NCBI GenBank assembly: GCA_963665575.2 | Contig: CAXXDW010000003.1 | Location: 558,001-622,000 of the forward strand | Source of the DNA: Rariloculus sp963665575 | GTDB lineage: Bacteria > Pseudomonadota > Gammaproteobacteria > Steroidobacterales > Rariloculaceae | Length of the DNA stretch: 64,000 nucleotides | Direction: 5' to 3' | Made by a program: the position numbers and the translations under genes | The notes under the pieces: generated by a model | The model's input: the letters and a program-made list of their open reading frames with translations, nothing else | Told to the model about the DNA's origin: nothing | The model's database searches: none | Part shown: positions 26,363 to 33,704 of the stretch, one piece after another | How positions within the stretch are numbered: the stretch's first letter is position 1 | How the letters are laid out: the number at the start of each line of letters is the position of its first letter

Positions 26363-27032
26363 ATGACACACGCTGGAGCCGCAGTACTGTATCCAGTACC
26401 GCCACCAGCCCCAAACGATCAAAGCGGACTTTCGGCATGGCGCGGTTCATGTGCGAGGCCCCGGCATTCCACCAAGGCCCCCGCCCGTTTACCGCCGATT
26501 TCCAAGCCTGCTGCTCCGGTAAACCTAGACGCTGCAGGTAACGCTGGCGTGTATACGGCCGTTTCCACTGCCGCCACAGAATGCACCGCAGCTTGCGGCG
26601 AACCCACCCATCGATGAACTGCAGCGCCGTCTTGGAGTGGGCCAGCTTGAAGTAAGCCGCCCACCCGCGCAGCACCGGATTGAGGACCTCAATGGTATGC
26701 CTCAAGGACCGGCCACGGGCTCGGCGCAGCAACTGCCGGAGCTTCCCGATCAGCCGAACCTGGCTCTTCGTCGCGATGCACAACACACCCCGGTGATCGA
26801 TCCGATAACCGAGGAACGTGCGTTGCGACGGTCGTGCCACCGCACTCTTGGTTTCGCTCACCCGCAGCTTCAGCGCCGTGTCCACGTACCGCGTGACACT
26901 GCCAAGCACACGCTGGCCCGCCCGCTTGCTCCGGACATGGATCACCACATCGTCGGCGTAACGAACGAACCGGTGCCCGCGCCTTTCCAGCTCGCGGTCC
27001 AGACCCGTCAGCAGAACGTTCGACAGCAGCGG
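26361..27032 (-). pseudogene. ltrA: Group II intron reverse transcriptase, C-terminal half
   Basis: The frame opens at the insertion junction with LLSNVLLTGLDRELERRG, then FVRYADDVVIHV (catalytic YADD of RT motif 5), FLGYRIDHRG (motif 7) and a thumb/maturase X domain (VLNPVLRGWAAYFKLAHSK, WVRRKLRCILWRQWKRP, then WWNAGASHMNRAMP). No HNH endonuclease follows. It is separated from its N-terminal half (30695-31459) by the RIT insertion, with the break between RT motifs 4 and 5. No start codon serves this half before an internal codon at 26948. Confidence 0.92.
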
Positions 27033-27116
27033 ATATGGGAACCTTATGGTTATGGGAACCTGAGCCCCTGCGGGCGATGATTTTCGAGGGATAGAGCAAG
27101 GATCAGGTTCCCATAA
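27027..27116 (+). repeat. RIT element left terminal inverted repeat (90 bp)
   Basis: Base-for-base complement of 30642-30731 over all 90 bp. The outermost CAGCGG is also target sequence. The repeat carries the core TATGGGAACC twice in direct order (27034, 27051) and once inverted near its inner edge; TTATGGGAACCTGA (27050-27063) and TCAGGTTCCCATAA (27103-27116) form an internal inverted pair. These are likely integrase-binding arms. Confidence 0.93.
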
Positions 27117-27164
27117 GAATGTGCTTATCTCCTGTCACTTTTAACGTTGGACAGGAGAATCAGC

Positions 27165-28721
27165 ATGTCTTCCATGATCACAAACATCGCGTCGCCCGAA
27201 GCGAGTCGTGAACCGGACCCGGGCATCGTCGAGACCTACCAGGCGCGATTGCAGGCCTTGGGGTATTCCCGGAGCCTGATTGGCAAGTGCATCCGAACGG
27301 TCCTTCACATCATTGCCTGGTTGTCAGCGAATGGGACAGGGATCGAGACGCTCGACATTCGCCTCTTGCATCGATTCCTGAACCATGGCTGCGCCTGTCC
27401 CGGTCCGCACGGTTACCGCAAGAACCTCGGCCGCGCGCGATGGCATCTGCACCGGTTCCTCGACTTCCTCATGGAAACGGGACGAGTGCGGATGCCCGCG
27501 GAGATCGAGAGCGGCGGCGGTGTGGTGGAGTCGTTCCTTGAAACGCTCGTGGCGCAAGGGTATGTGCCCGACTCGATTGCCGCCTACCGCAAGCGCTGTC
27601 GACACTTCATCGTCTGGCTCTACCTGGGCGATACCGAAATCGGCGAGGTCGATGATGAGGTCTTGTCCCGTTTCCTTGCGCACGACTGCACTTGTGTGCA
27701 TCCGCACTTCTTCATCAGGACCGGCAGATTCGCGGGTCGCAACAACAGCCGAACGAAAATCGGGTTGTTCATCGATTACCTGATAAGCACGGGCATCGCC
27801 CCGCCGCGACCGACGCCGGCGATCGAGGAACCCGGACAATACCTGGCGCGTTTCCCGGTCTGGCTGCGGCGCTATCGCGGCATCGCGGAGGGAACAATAC
27901 AGAGTTACGACCGGGCCATGCGAATGCTGCTTCCTCATCTTGGCGATGACCCAAATCGATACAGCGCGACACTGATCGGGGATACGGTGCGGTGCCGCCT
28001 TGAGGCGGCATCGCGTCATCTTGTCAGACGCGAGACCTCAGCGCTTCGGTTGTATCTACGCTTCCTCGTGCTGGAAGGCCTTTGCCGGCCGGGGCTTGTC
28101 GGCGCCGTTCCGACGGTGCCCCAGCAAAGGTTCTCGACATTGCCGCGTCATTTGCCGCGCGACGATATCGAACGCATCATTGTATCCTGCGACCGCACGG
28201 CGCCCATGGGCATGCGCGATCGCGCCATCCTGCTGCTCCTCGCCCGGCTCGCCCTGCGGGCCGGCGATGTCGCCGGTCTTCGGTTGAACGATATCGACTG
28301 GGACAATGCGGTCGTTCGGGTCAGCGGCAAATCGCGACGTGCCGCGGTCTTGCCCCTGCCGCAGGATGTCGGCGACGCGCTCAAGGATTACATCCTCCAT
28401 GCCCGGCCTGTCGTATATGCCGGGAAGGTGTTCCTGCGCATGGTGCCACCGCTCGATCAGGCCCTGACCAGCGGTGGTGTGTCGGCGGTCGCGCAAGCGG
28501 CGATCAAGCGGTCCGGCGTCAAGGCGGAGGGACTGCCGGCGGGGCATATCTTTCGGCATTCCGCGGCGACGAATCTGCTGCGCGACAGAACGCCGCTGGA
28601 AGTCATCGCCACCCTGCTGCGCCATCAATCCACGCAGACAACGGCGATCTATGCACGGGTCGATGTTGGAATGCTCCGGGAAGTGGCCCAGCCCTGGCCG
28701 GTCGCCGGAGAAGAAAAATGA
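27165..28721 (+). CDS. ritA: RIT element tyrosine recombinase A
   Basis: Tyrosine site-specific recombinase of 518 residues, the largest of the three. A long N-terminal region has two SAM-like/core-binding segments and an unusual Cys/His pattern repeated twice (HGCACPGPHGYRK and HDCTCVHPHFF). The C-terminal catalytic domain shows the Arg in LALRAGDVAGLRL, Lys in SGKSRR, HxxR in HIFRHSAATNLL, His in LLRHQSTQTT and nucleophile Tyr in IYARV. The ATG at 27165 has AGGAG 7 bp upstream. Its stop overlaps the next start in an ATGA. It acts with the other two integrases on the terminal repeats. Confidence 0.93.
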   Translation: MSSMITNIASPEASREPDPGIVETYQARLQALGYSRSLIGKCIRTVLHIIAWLSANGTGIETLDIRLLHRFLNHGCACPGPHGYRKNLGRARWHLHRFLDFLMETGRVRMPAEIESGGGVVESFLETLVAQGYVPDSIAAYRKRCRHFIVWLYLGDTEIGEVDDEVLSRFLAHDCTCVHPHFFIRTGRFAGRNNSRTKIGLFIDYLISTGIAPPRPTPAIEEPGQYLARFPVWLRRYRGIAEGTIQSYDRAMRMLLPHLGDDPNRYSATLIGDTVRCRLEAASRHLVRRETSALRLYLRFLVLEGLCRPGLVGAVPTVPQQRFSTLPRHLPRDDIERIIVSCDRTAPMGMRDRAILLLLARLALRAGDVAGLRLNDIDWDNAVVRVSGKSRRAAVLPLPQDVGDALKDYILHARPVVYAGKVFLRMVPPLDQALTSGGVSAVAQAAIKRSGVKAEGLPAGHIFRHSAATNLLRDRTPLEVIATLLRHQSTQTTAIYARVDVGMLREVAQPWPVAGEEK

Positions 28722-29644
28722 CCCTGACGGAACATGTGGAGCACTACGTTAAATTCCGCCGGGCCCTGGGCCATGCTTACGTGCAACAGGCCCGGTGCCT
28801 GCAGGATTACGCCACCCATGCCGAGGCCCGTGGTGAGCGCTTCGTGCGCAGCAGCACGGTACTGGAGTGGGCATCGACAACGTCCTCTGCCCGACAGGCG
28901 CAAGCCAAACTGCGCTGTGTGTGCGATCTGGCCAGCGTCTTGCACGCCGACGACGAACGTCACGAGGTGCCGGACCGCGATGCGTTGGGCAAGGTGACGT
29001 CACGGCGGCCATCGCCTCATCTGCTGTCATTGAGCGAGATCGGGCAGATCATGGATGCGGCGCTGGAGCTGCCGCCGGCCGGATCGATCACGCCCTTGAC
29101 CTTCCATTACATACTGGGACTGATCGCCGCGACCGGTTTGCGCCGCTCGGAGGCGGCCGGGCTCTTGCTGACGGACCTGACGGCGGATGGCTTGCTGATC
29201 AGGAATGCGAAGTTCGGCAAGCGCCGCCTGGTCCCGCTGCATGGCAGCGTGCATCGGGCCATGGATGAGTATCTCCGGGAGAGGAAACGCCGCGGCGGGT
29301 CCGACGAGCACCTGTTCGTGCTCTCGACCGGCCGGCCCATGCACCCGGTTTATCTCTCGACCGTGTTCGTTAAGCTGGCACGGCGGGTCGGGCTTCGAGC
29401 CGGTCCAGGCGAGCCTGGGACGCGCCTTCACGACCTTCGACACGGGTTCGCAGTTCGCGCGCTCGAAAGCACGCTCTCGGTCGGGCGCCAGGATATCGCC
29501 CGGCACATGCTGACGCTGTCGACCTATCTCGGCCATTCCAACGCCGCCGACACCTACTGGTACCTGGAAGCCACACCGGTGCTGCTGCGACAGGTGTCGC
29601 AGGCAACCGAGAGGCTGCATGCGGGGAGGAAGAACAATGGCTGA
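28718..29644 (+). CDS. ritB: RIT element tyrosine recombinase B
   Basis: Tyrosine recombinase of 308 residues. The N-terminal core-binding domain starts MTLTEHVEHYVKFRRALGH. Catalytic residues are Arg in ATGLRRSEAAGL, Lys in FGKRRLVPL, HxxR in HDLRHGFAVRAL, His in YLGHSNAADT and Tyr in YWYLE. The frame opens far upstream inside ritA, but the ATG at 28718 forms the ATGA overlap expected of translational coupling. It ends 8 bp inside ritC. Confidence 0.93.
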   Translation: MTLTEHVEHYVKFRRALGHAYVQQARCLQDYATHAEARGERFVRSSTVLEWASTTSSARQAQAKLRCVCDLASVLHADDERHEVPDRDALGKVTSRRPSPHLLSLSEIGQIMDAALELPPAGSITPLTFHYILGLIAATGLRRSEAAGLLLTDLTADGLLIRNAKFGKRRLVPLHGSVHRAMDEYLRERKRRGGSDEHLFVLSTGRPMHPVYLSTVFVKLARRVGLRAGPGEPGTRLHDLRHGFAVRALESTLSVGRQDIARHMLTLSTYLGHSNAADTYWYLEATPVLLRQVSQATERLHAGRKNNG

Positions 29645-30629
29645 ACTTGCTTCCCCCCTGGCGATGTTCCTGCGGGAGTATCTTCCACGCGACCGGGGCG
29701 CGAGCCGGCATACCGTTGACAGTTATGCCCTGTGCTTCAAGTTGCTGGTCGTGTTCGCGGCGGACAAACACGGCATCCGGCCCTGCACGCTCAAGATCGG
29801 TCATCTCGACATCGCGACCATCCTCGAGTTCCTCGAACATCTCGAACGGGATCGGGGAAACGGGGTGCGTACACGCAATGCCCGGCTTGCGGCCATCAAG
29901 AGCTTCTTCCGGTTCCTTGAGTTCCGCCACCCCGGCTATCTCGACCTCGCCGCACAGGTGCGTGAAATCCCGGCGAAGAAGGGCGAAGTACCGCTCATCG
30001 GCTATCTCGACCGTGCCGAAACGCGGGCGCTGCTCGACGCGCCGGACCCGGGTACGGTGGTTGGAATACGGGATCGCGCGATGCTGTGTCTCACCTACAA
30101 TGCCGGCCTGCGGGTCTCGGAACTGGTCGGGCTTGCGCTGGAGAATCTGAAGATGCCGGCTCTCGACCAGGTGCACATCATCGGCAAAGGCCGGCGGGAA
30201 CGCGTCCTGCCGCTGTGGAAGGAAACCCGCGGTGCCCTGCGTGACTGGCTGGGCATCCGGGCGAAAAGTCCCGACCGGCATCTCTTCCTCAATGCCATGG
30301 GCACCGGCATGACCCGGCGCGGCTTCGCGAAACGGCTTGTCCTGCATGCGCAAACCGCTACGCGCAGCGTGCCTTCGATCGCCGCAAAGACCGTATCTCC
30401 CCACCTGTTGCGTCACGCTTGCGCGATCCACACTCTGGAGGCGACCGGTGACGTCAGGAAGGTCTCACTCTGGCTTGGACACTCAAGCCTTCAGACCACC
30501 GAGATGTATCTGCGGGCCGATCCGACCGACAAGCTGGATACGCTCGACAAATGGCGCCCTCCCAGCCTTCGGAAGGGCATGTTCAAGGGTGTGCAGGACG
30601 AGTTACTCGCGATGCTCGCAGCTACCTGA
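29637..30629 (+). CDS. ritC: RIT element tyrosine recombinase C
   Basis: Tyrosine recombinase of 330 residues, XerD-like in length. Catalytic residues are Arg in AGLRVSELVGLAL, Lys in GKGRRERVLPL, HxxR in HLLRHACAIHTLEATGD, His in LWLGHSSLQTTEMY and the Tyr of that stretch. GGGGAGGA lies 7 bp before the ATG at 29637, and the start overlaps ritB by 8 bp. It ends 12 bp before the right inverted repeat. Confidence 0.93.
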   Translation: MAELASPLAMFLREYLPRDRGASRHTVDSYALCFKLLVVFAADKHGIRPCTLKIGHLDIATILEFLEHLERDRGNGVRTRNARLAAIKSFFRFLEFRHPGYLDLAAQVREIPAKKGEVPLIGYLDRAETRALLDAPDPGTVVGIRDRAMLCLTYNAGLRVSELVGLALENLKMPALDQVHIIGKGRRERVLPLWKETRGALRDWLGIRAKSPDRHLFLNAMGTGMTRRGFAKRLVLHAQTATRSVPSIAAKTVSPHLLRHACAIHTLEATGDVRKVSLWLGHSSLQTTEMYLRADPTDKLDTLDKWRPPSLRKGMFKGVQDELLAMLAAT

Positions 30630-30641
30630 ACCCGTTAATTT

Positions 30642-30731
30642 TTATGGGAACCTGATCCTTGCTCTATCCCTCGAAAATCATCGCCCGCAGGGGCTCAGGT
30701 TCCCATAACCATAAGGTTCCCATATCCGCTG
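30642..30731 (-). repeat. RIT element right terminal inverted repeat (90 bp)
   Basis: Perfect inverted copy of 27027-27116. Its outermost six bases (CCGCTG) are also the left arm of the 32-bp palindrome at 30726-30757. Confidence 0.93.
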
Positions 30732-31459
30732 TTATCGGAACGTTCCGATAACAGCGGCGAGAGCGGCCCACCTTGCGGTGTGCCCTCCCGCCGTGGACTC
30801 TGAAGTCCGTCCACCATCATGCCCGCCTTCAGGTACCGGCGGATCAGCTTCAGCACCCGATGGTCCTCGACCTTCTCGCCGACGCGTCGCATCAGCAGGT
30901 CGTGGTTCACCCGGTCGAAGAAGCTCTCCAAGTCCAGATCCACCACCCAACCGTGACCCCCACGCACGTGTCGCTGCGCCGCCCGGACCGCTTGGTGGGC
31001 ATTACGCCCCGGCCGGAAGCCGTAGCTGTGCGCGGAGAACGTCGGTTCGAAGATCGGACTCAGCACCTGATGCAGGGCCTGCTGAATGAGCCGGTCCAGC
31101 ACCGTCGGTATGCCCAGCTTGCGCTCCCCGCCGTTGGGCTTCGGAATGCTCACCTGGCGGACCGGCTGGGGACAGTAACTGTCCGCCAGCAGCTTGGCCT
31201 TGATCGTCGGCCAGTGTTGCCTCAACAGATCCCCCAACTCCGACACCCCGAGGCCATCGACCCCGGCAGCACCTTTGTTGCGAACGACCCGTTGATAGGC
31301 GCGCTGCATGTTCGACCGCTCAACAACGGCCTCCATCAGCGCCGGCTCCGCTTTCGTCCGCGCTGCGTTCAAATCGCCGTGCTCGACACGACCGGCGCCC
31401 CGACCGGGTTCCGCCCGACCTGCCTCACCGATCACCGGATAGTCCGCTTCTGCCGTCAT
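30695..31459 (-). pseudogene. ltrA: Group II intron reverse transcriptase, N-terminal half
   Basis: The start at 31459 (MTAEADYPVIGEAG) leads into RT motifs 0-4: NKGAAGVDGLGVSEL, RQVSIPKPNGGERKLGIPT, SYGFRPGRNAHQAV, WVVDLDLESFFDRVNHD and GTPQGGPLSPLLS. After PLLS the frame leaves the gene, reads through palindrome and repeat sequence, and stops at 30695. The catalytic YADD lies on the other side of the insertion, so no active enzyme can be made from this half. Confidence 0.92.
30726..30757. repeat. 32-bp perfect palindrome at the RIT right junction
   Basis: The central 20 bp TTATCGGAACGTTCCGATAA is self-complementary and is flanked by CCGCTG on the left and CAGCGG on the right, making 32 bp without a mismatch. 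It spans the end of the right inverted repeat and the resumed RT gene. No such palindrome exists at the left junction, which reads directly from target into the repeat. Confidence 0.95.
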
Positions 31460-31944
31460 CGCACTTCGATCCAACGCACCGCCTACTCGCGGTAGGCCAT
31501 GTTCAGCCCTTCAGTGACCGGTAAGCCACCTACTACGGCGTCGGCTGACTTCTGATGACCTCCACCGGCCCCTCTCGGAACCGGTCGCTGCTCTTCGCAG
31601 CCGGTCAACAGACCTCCCAGGGTAAGACGCGCGACCTTCCCACTTATACCCGCCGCATATACCACCACACCTTCCGTGCAAGTATCGGACTTTGGGTAAT
31701 TTTGCCCCCTCATCCGGTGTGACTGCCTCGTATGCGATTCCTGTTCGTCGGGTCAGTGTTTTGCCGTGAGCGCAACCACGCTCGCAGACTGCCTTCGGAT
31801 TCCATCTCGCGATGGACACCCTTGTCCTCGGCTAGCTGTTCCCCTTACCGGGCCAGCAGCGGACTTTCACCGCCAAGTCATCCAGCCACCACCACGTGTA
31901 CTGGAACAGCGCCAGTCAAGGCGCTACGCGCCATGCCTGGCGCA
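31460..31944 (-). ncRNA. Group II intron 5' RNA region (domains I-IV, non-coding part)
   Basis: About 485 nt between the intron 5' end and the RT start, containing no credible protein. It begins GTGCGCCAGGC and has many short complementary segments (for example GCGCC/GGCGC near the 5' end). AAAAC at 31758-31762, on this strand, could be EBS1 pairing with the 5' exon end, which reads GTTTTGTTT. The pairing is a guess from complementarity alone. Confidence 0.7.
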
Positions 31945-31978
31945 CAAACAAAACCCCGGTCGGCGGCTGCCTTCCGGG
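31945..31978 (-). terminator. Rho-independent terminator forming the intron's 5' exon
   Basis: On the minus strand CCCCGG (31978-31973) and CCGGGG (31958-31953) enclose a loop and are followed by TTTTGTTT, directly abutting the intron 5' end. It would terminate transcripts from the moaACDE operon about 280 bp upstream. Insertion just past a terminator stem is the known habit of class IIC introns. Confidence 0.8.
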
Positions 31979-32011
31979 GTCGTATATTGAAAGGCAGCCT
32001 TACCAAGCTGC
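31964..32011 (-). promoter_or_regulatory. Competing hairpins before the terminator
   Basis: Upstream of the terminator on the minus strand, GGCAGC (32011-32006 side) can pair with GCTGCC, while the overlapping GGCTGCCTT (31998-31990) can instead pair with AAGGCAGCC (31972-31964), which sits in the terminator loop. The two pairings are mutually exclusive. The layout resembles an attenuator, but no leader peptide or ligand is evident. Confidence 0.4.
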
Positions 32012-32261
32012 CCGGTCGTGCGCGCCTAGACAGCTCCCGTTCCGTGACGGAGCATGGAAACTACGATAGCGATTGGACTGCGTGGCGCGTTCATGGGTCG
32101 CATGGTAAGCGAAAGCTGCTCACCGAGGAACTGCACCTGTTCGGACTGCTGGACATCATCTCGCTTGTCGAGTCAGGCTACCGCGCATCGTTTCGGGCAT
32201 CGACGCGGGAGCCCCAATAGCGGCGCGCACTGATGCGTTCGCCAGTTCCTCCGCTTCCGAC

Positions 32262-32738
32262 CTACTTCGCCGCCGCCTCGGGCACTTCAACGGTTGCTGC
32301 CCCGGGCGTCGCGCAGTTCACCCAGCCGGACACGCCGCTCGTGTAGTGCTCCTTCTTCCAGATGGGTACGCGCTGCTTGGTCTCGTCGATGATGTAGCGG
32401 CATGCATCGAACGCTGCGCCGCGATGTTCGGCGCTGACGCCGACCCAGACGGCGCAGTCGCCGATGTCGAGCTTGCCGACGCGGTGCACGCAGCGCGCCG
32501 TGACGATCTCGAAGCGCTGCACCGCCTCGGCCAGAATCCTCTGCCCTTCCTTGACCGCTGTCGGCGCGTGGGACTCGTATTCGAGGGCGGTCACGGCCTC
32601 GCCTTCGTTGTGGTTCCTGACCCAGCCCTCGAAGCACACGCAGGCGCCGGCACGTTCGGCGAGCAGCGCTGCCTTGCGCTCGACGGGATCGATCACGTCT
32701 GAGGAAATCTCGAACTGCACGTGTGCTTCCGCGTTCAC
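32262..32738 (-). CDS. moaE: Molybdopterin synthase catalytic subunit
   Basis: Large subunit of molybdopterin synthase, 158 residues. With thiocarboxylated MoaD it inserts the dithiolene sulfurs into cyclic pyranopterin monophosphate. Family segments are GACVCFEGWVRNHNEG, ALEYESHAPTA, HRVGKLDIGDCAVWVGVSAEHR and VPIWKKEHY (catalytic Lys). It overlaps moaD by an ATGA. Last gene of moaA-moaC-moaD-moaE. Confidence 0.96.
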   Translation of the reverse strand: MNAEAHVQFEISSDVIDPVERKAALLAERAGACVCFEGWVRNHNEGEAVTALEYESHAPTAVKEGQRILAEAVQRFEIVTARCVHRVGKLDIGDCAVWVGVSAEHRGAAFDACRYIIDETKQRVPIWKKEHYTSGVSGWVNCATPGAATVEVPEAAAK

Positions 32739-32977
32739 CCACCAGCGACGGGTGGAAAGAACAGGATCTCATCGGCGTCGTTCAGCTTCGCGTCCCAACC
32801 GACGAGTTCGCCGTTGACGGCGACCTTGCAGCGCGCCTGGGCGTCAAGAAAACCGTGTCGCGCCGCCACTTCGCTGAAGAGGTCGCCCGCGGTCGCCGCG
32901 TCAGTCGCGACCGGTTCGCTGCCGCAGCCCGCCTTCTCGCGAAATACGGCGAAATAACGGGCCGTAACGTCAATCAT
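32735..32977 (-). CDS. moaD: Molybdopterin synthase sulfur carrier subunit
   Basis: Ubiquitin-fold sulfur carrier of 80 residues with the required C-terminal Gly-Gly (FFPPVAGG), which is thiocarboxylated before donating sulfur in the MoaDE complex. The N-terminus MIDVTARYFAVFREKAG is typical; a longer in-frame start at 33103 lies inside moaC and is rejected. It overlaps both moaC (8 bp) and moaE (4 bp). Confidence 0.95.
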   Translation of the reverse strand: MIDVTARYFAVFREKAGCGSEPVATDAATAGDLFSEVAARHGFLDAQARCKVAVNGELVGWDAKLNDADEILFFPPVAGG

Positions 32978-33521
32978 CGCCGGCGGCCTCCGTCGCGACC
33001 GCAACGCGCATTTCCGCCTCTGATGCGTCGGCTGCCGGTTCGAGCGCCGCTTCACCCGCCGCAAGATAGTCGCGCCGCCCCCCGGTCTTCGAGACGAGCG
33101 CAAGCTCGGTGATCCGGATACCGTGCGTCAGCGCCTTGCACATGTCGTAGACCGTGAGCGCCGCAGTCGCGGCCCCGGTCAGGGCTTCCATCTCGACGCC
33201 GGTCTTGTGCGTCGCACGTACCGAGCACTCGATCACAACTTCGCCGCCATCGCCCCAGTCGACCGAGATGTGGCAGTCCTCGAGAGGAATGGGATGGCAG
33301 AACGGGATCAGGTCGTGAGTGCGCTTCGCCGCCATGACCCCTGCGACGATGGCAGTATCGAACACCGGTCCCTTTTTCGTGCTCAACGTGTCGCCGGTTG
33401 CGGGCGCCACATCCGGCGGAAACACGACGGTGGCGCGCGCGACGGCCGTACGCCGGGTCACGGCCTTGTCGCCGACATCGACCATGGTCGGCCGATTCGC
33501 CGAGTCGACGTGGCTTAGCAT
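32970..33521 (-). CDS. moaC: Cyclic pyranopterin monophosphate synthase
   Basis: Second enzyme of molybdopterin synthesis: it converts the MoaA product to cPMP. It has 183 residues from MLSHVDSANRPTMVDVGDKAV; conserved segments are KGPVFDTAIVAGVMAAKRTHDLIPFCHP (given in part), VEMEALTGAATAALTVYDMCK and LVSKTGG. The C-terminal 25 or so residues form an Ala/Glu-rich tail beyond the usual end. The start lies in the last unit of the 38-bp repeat that separates it from moaA. Confidence 0.96.
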   Translation of the reverse strand: MLSHVDSANRPTMVDVGDKAVTRRTAVARATVVFPPDVAPATGDTLSTKKGPVFDTAIVAGVMAAKRTHDLIPFCHPIPLEDCHISVDWGDGGEVVIECSVRATHKTGVEMEALTGAATAALTVYDMCKALTHGIRITELALVSKTGGRRDYLAAGEAALEPAADASEAEMRVAVATEAAGDD

Positions 33522-33704
33522 CGGCTGTCCATCCGGCGCGTTTCGACGCGGCTCAGCATCCGCCGCCCATCCCGTGCATTTCAACCTGGCTCAGCATCAG
33601 CCACACATCCCCCGTGCGTCGGCAGGCCTCGGCACCCGCCGCCCGATCGCCCGCATCCGGACCGGCCTCAGCATCAGCCACCCATCCTGTACATTTCGAC
33701 CCGC
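33514..33704. repeat. 38-bp tandem repeat, five units, across the moaA/moaC junction
   Basis: Units begin at 33514, 33552, 33590, 33628 and 33667 on the plus strand (38, 38, 38, 39 and 38 bp). They open with CTCAGCAT or a variant and share GCC-CCCATCC and TTTCGAC blocks. Unit 1 contains the moaC start codon and unit 5 the moaA stop. Each unit resembles an overlapped moaA-stop/moaC-start (read on the minus strand as GGCTGATGCTGAGCC). Unit 4 is the most diverged. Confidence 0.85.

Larger units (their letters stand above)
27033..30751 (+). mobile_element. RIT (recombinase-in-trio) element
   Basis: A 3.7-kb unit made only of three overlapping tyrosine-recombinase genes between long perfect inverted repeats. 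This is the defining layout of RIT elements. It is inserted in the group II intron RT gene. CAGCGG is found at both junctions (27027-27032 and 30752-30757), consistent with a 6-bp target duplication, and an extra palindromic segment lies at the right end. No cargo genes are present. Confidence 0.92.
26290..31944 (-). mobile_element. Group IIC-like intron, interrupted by a RIT element
   Basis: On the minus strand the element begins with the group II 5' consensus (GTGCGCCAGGC at 31944) and ends with a domain V/VI region whose last bases are CCTACCCGAT (26290). Without the roughly 3.7-kb insert it is about 1.9 kb, which is typical. The encoded reverse transcriptase has RT and maturase domains but no endonuclease domain. 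The 5' exon ends in a Rho-independent terminator. Both traits fit class IIC. Because the RT gene is split, retromobility should be lost, although RNA splicing with a helper maturase cannot be excluded. Confidence 0.88.

Noticed and set aside
31732..32220. Plus-strand frame over the intron 5' end and terminator
   Set aside because: It crosses the intron boundary and the terminator stem, has no start context or known fold, and is better explained as RNA sequence.
33514..33704. CRISPR array between moaA and moaC
   Set aside because: Units are contiguous 38-bp tandem repeats with no spacers and are derived from the adjoining gene ends.
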